NCBI RefSeq assembly: GCF_041080625.1
Contig: NZ_CP163519.1
Location: 1-63,612, forward strand
From: Streptomyces sp. CG1
GTDB lineage: Bacteria > Actinomycetota > Actinomycetes > Streptomycetales > Streptomycetaceae
Length of the DNA: 63,612 nucleotides
Direction of reading: 5' to 3'
Shown here: one piece after another, positions 63,284 through 63,612 of the stretch
How the letters are laid out: each line of letters starts with the position of its first letter
How positions within the stretch are numbered: the first letter of the stretch is position 1
Notes under the pieces: generated by a model
Seen by the model: the letters and a program-made list of their open reading frames with translations, nothing else
What the model was told of the DNA's origin: nothing
The model's database searches: none
Position numbers and translations under genes: made by a program

Positions 63284-63612
63284 TTACGGGATCGCGAGGA
63301 CTTCGGCTGGCAGCTCGGGGAAGTACCTCAGGGCGCACTCGGGGACTTCCTGGATGTACCGCCGCCAGCGCAGCTGGCAGTCGGTGCACAGTTCGACGCC
63401 GCCGAATTCTCCCGGCCCCCTGAGCCCCGTAGTGCTCGGGGAGGCGGCAGTGCAGACAGCTGTGGGTTTCCGCCTGCTGGGGCATCTCGGCGAAGCCGGG
63501 GAAGAGAACCGGGTTGTCGGGCTTCGACAGCAGCGCCAGACGTTCGTCGGACCCGTGGGATTCGGTGGCGTCGACCCGGTACCAGAGCTCGAAGTTGCGG
63601 CATGTCTGGCCG
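63284..63612 (-). pseudogene. Zinc-binding-like protein, 5' end beyond the window, one-base insertion
   Basis: The minus strand reads CRNFELWYRVDATESHGSDERLALL ... HSCLHCRLPEHYG, then in another frame GPGEFGGVELCTDCQLRWRRYIQEVPECALRYFPELPAEVLAIP and a stop at 63284. One extra G in a run of four (near 63435) explains the shift. CLHC and CTDC look like a zinc site. It may be a sequencing error in an intact gene. Confidence 0.5.

Noticed and set aside
1..63612. tRNA, rRNA or riboswitch genes
   Set aside because: I scanned the intergenic stretches and found no cloverleaf or known riboswitch core; a covariance-model search would be needed to exclude small RNAs.

Overview
The window reads as Streptomyces DNA: very high GC, strong third-position GC bias, GTG and TTG starts, ATGA/GTGA overlaps, and families typical of that genus (SARP/AfsR regulators, ISL3 transposase remnants, DUF6083, T7SS-associated proteins, an aromatic type II PKS). 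It looks like accessory DNA, a chromosome arm or linear plasmid. Its first 130 bases hold four back-to-back perfect hairpins, as in actinomycete telomeres, but an actual end is not proven.

0-13 kb: hairpins, a complete DEAD/DEAH helicase, a Tn554-like trio of recombinase genes (tnpA-tnpB-tnpC type), a second helicase cut off exactly at its conserved GEGID motif, and an sbcD-sbcC pair.

13-33.5 kb: a type II polyketide cluster. The core is KS-alpha, chain length factor, ACP, monodomain aromatase, TcmI-like cyclase, cupin cyclase and type II thioesterase. This is the whiE/tetracenomycin/pentangular set, so a long-chain polyphenol is the likely scaffold. Tailoring genes are an FAD hydroxylase, two ABM monooxygenases, an SDR, an MDR quinone oxidoreductase, an O-methyltransferase, two presumed F420 enzymes and a SnoaL-like protein. 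An AfsR-type SARP, an Lrp regulator, a TetR regulator and an MFS exporter supply control and efflux. Two things are unusual: a stand-alone amino-acid adenylation enzyme, and an ACP fused to a methyltransferase-like domain that lacks the usual HDW catalytic motif. Together they suggest non-acetate priming or carrier-bound tailoring. I cannot name the product.

33.5-45 kb: a regulatory/membrane cassette (XRE, ImmA/IrrE-like protease, MAB_1171c-family membrane protein, serine hydrolase). Next comes a type VII-style polymorphic toxin locus with a C-terminal ADP-ribosyltransferase, a candidate immunity gene and T7SS-associated partners, two of them frameshifted. A scar of truncated MarR and Ku genes follows.

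45-63.6 kb: a plasmid-like group (UvrD-like helicase, DUF6083 protein, XRE regulator, small DNA-binding-like proteins), then a secreted group with a large multidomain SGNH hydrolase, a lipoprotein and a small secreted protein. An ISL3 remnant follows, then a T4-lysozyme-like/peptidoglycan-binding protein, a short SARP and a tandem pair of unrecognised paralogous small proteins. A gene running off the right edge carries a one-base insertion. Frameshifts are frequent after 33 kb and absent from the PKS genes, meaning either decay of accessory DNA or local sequence error.
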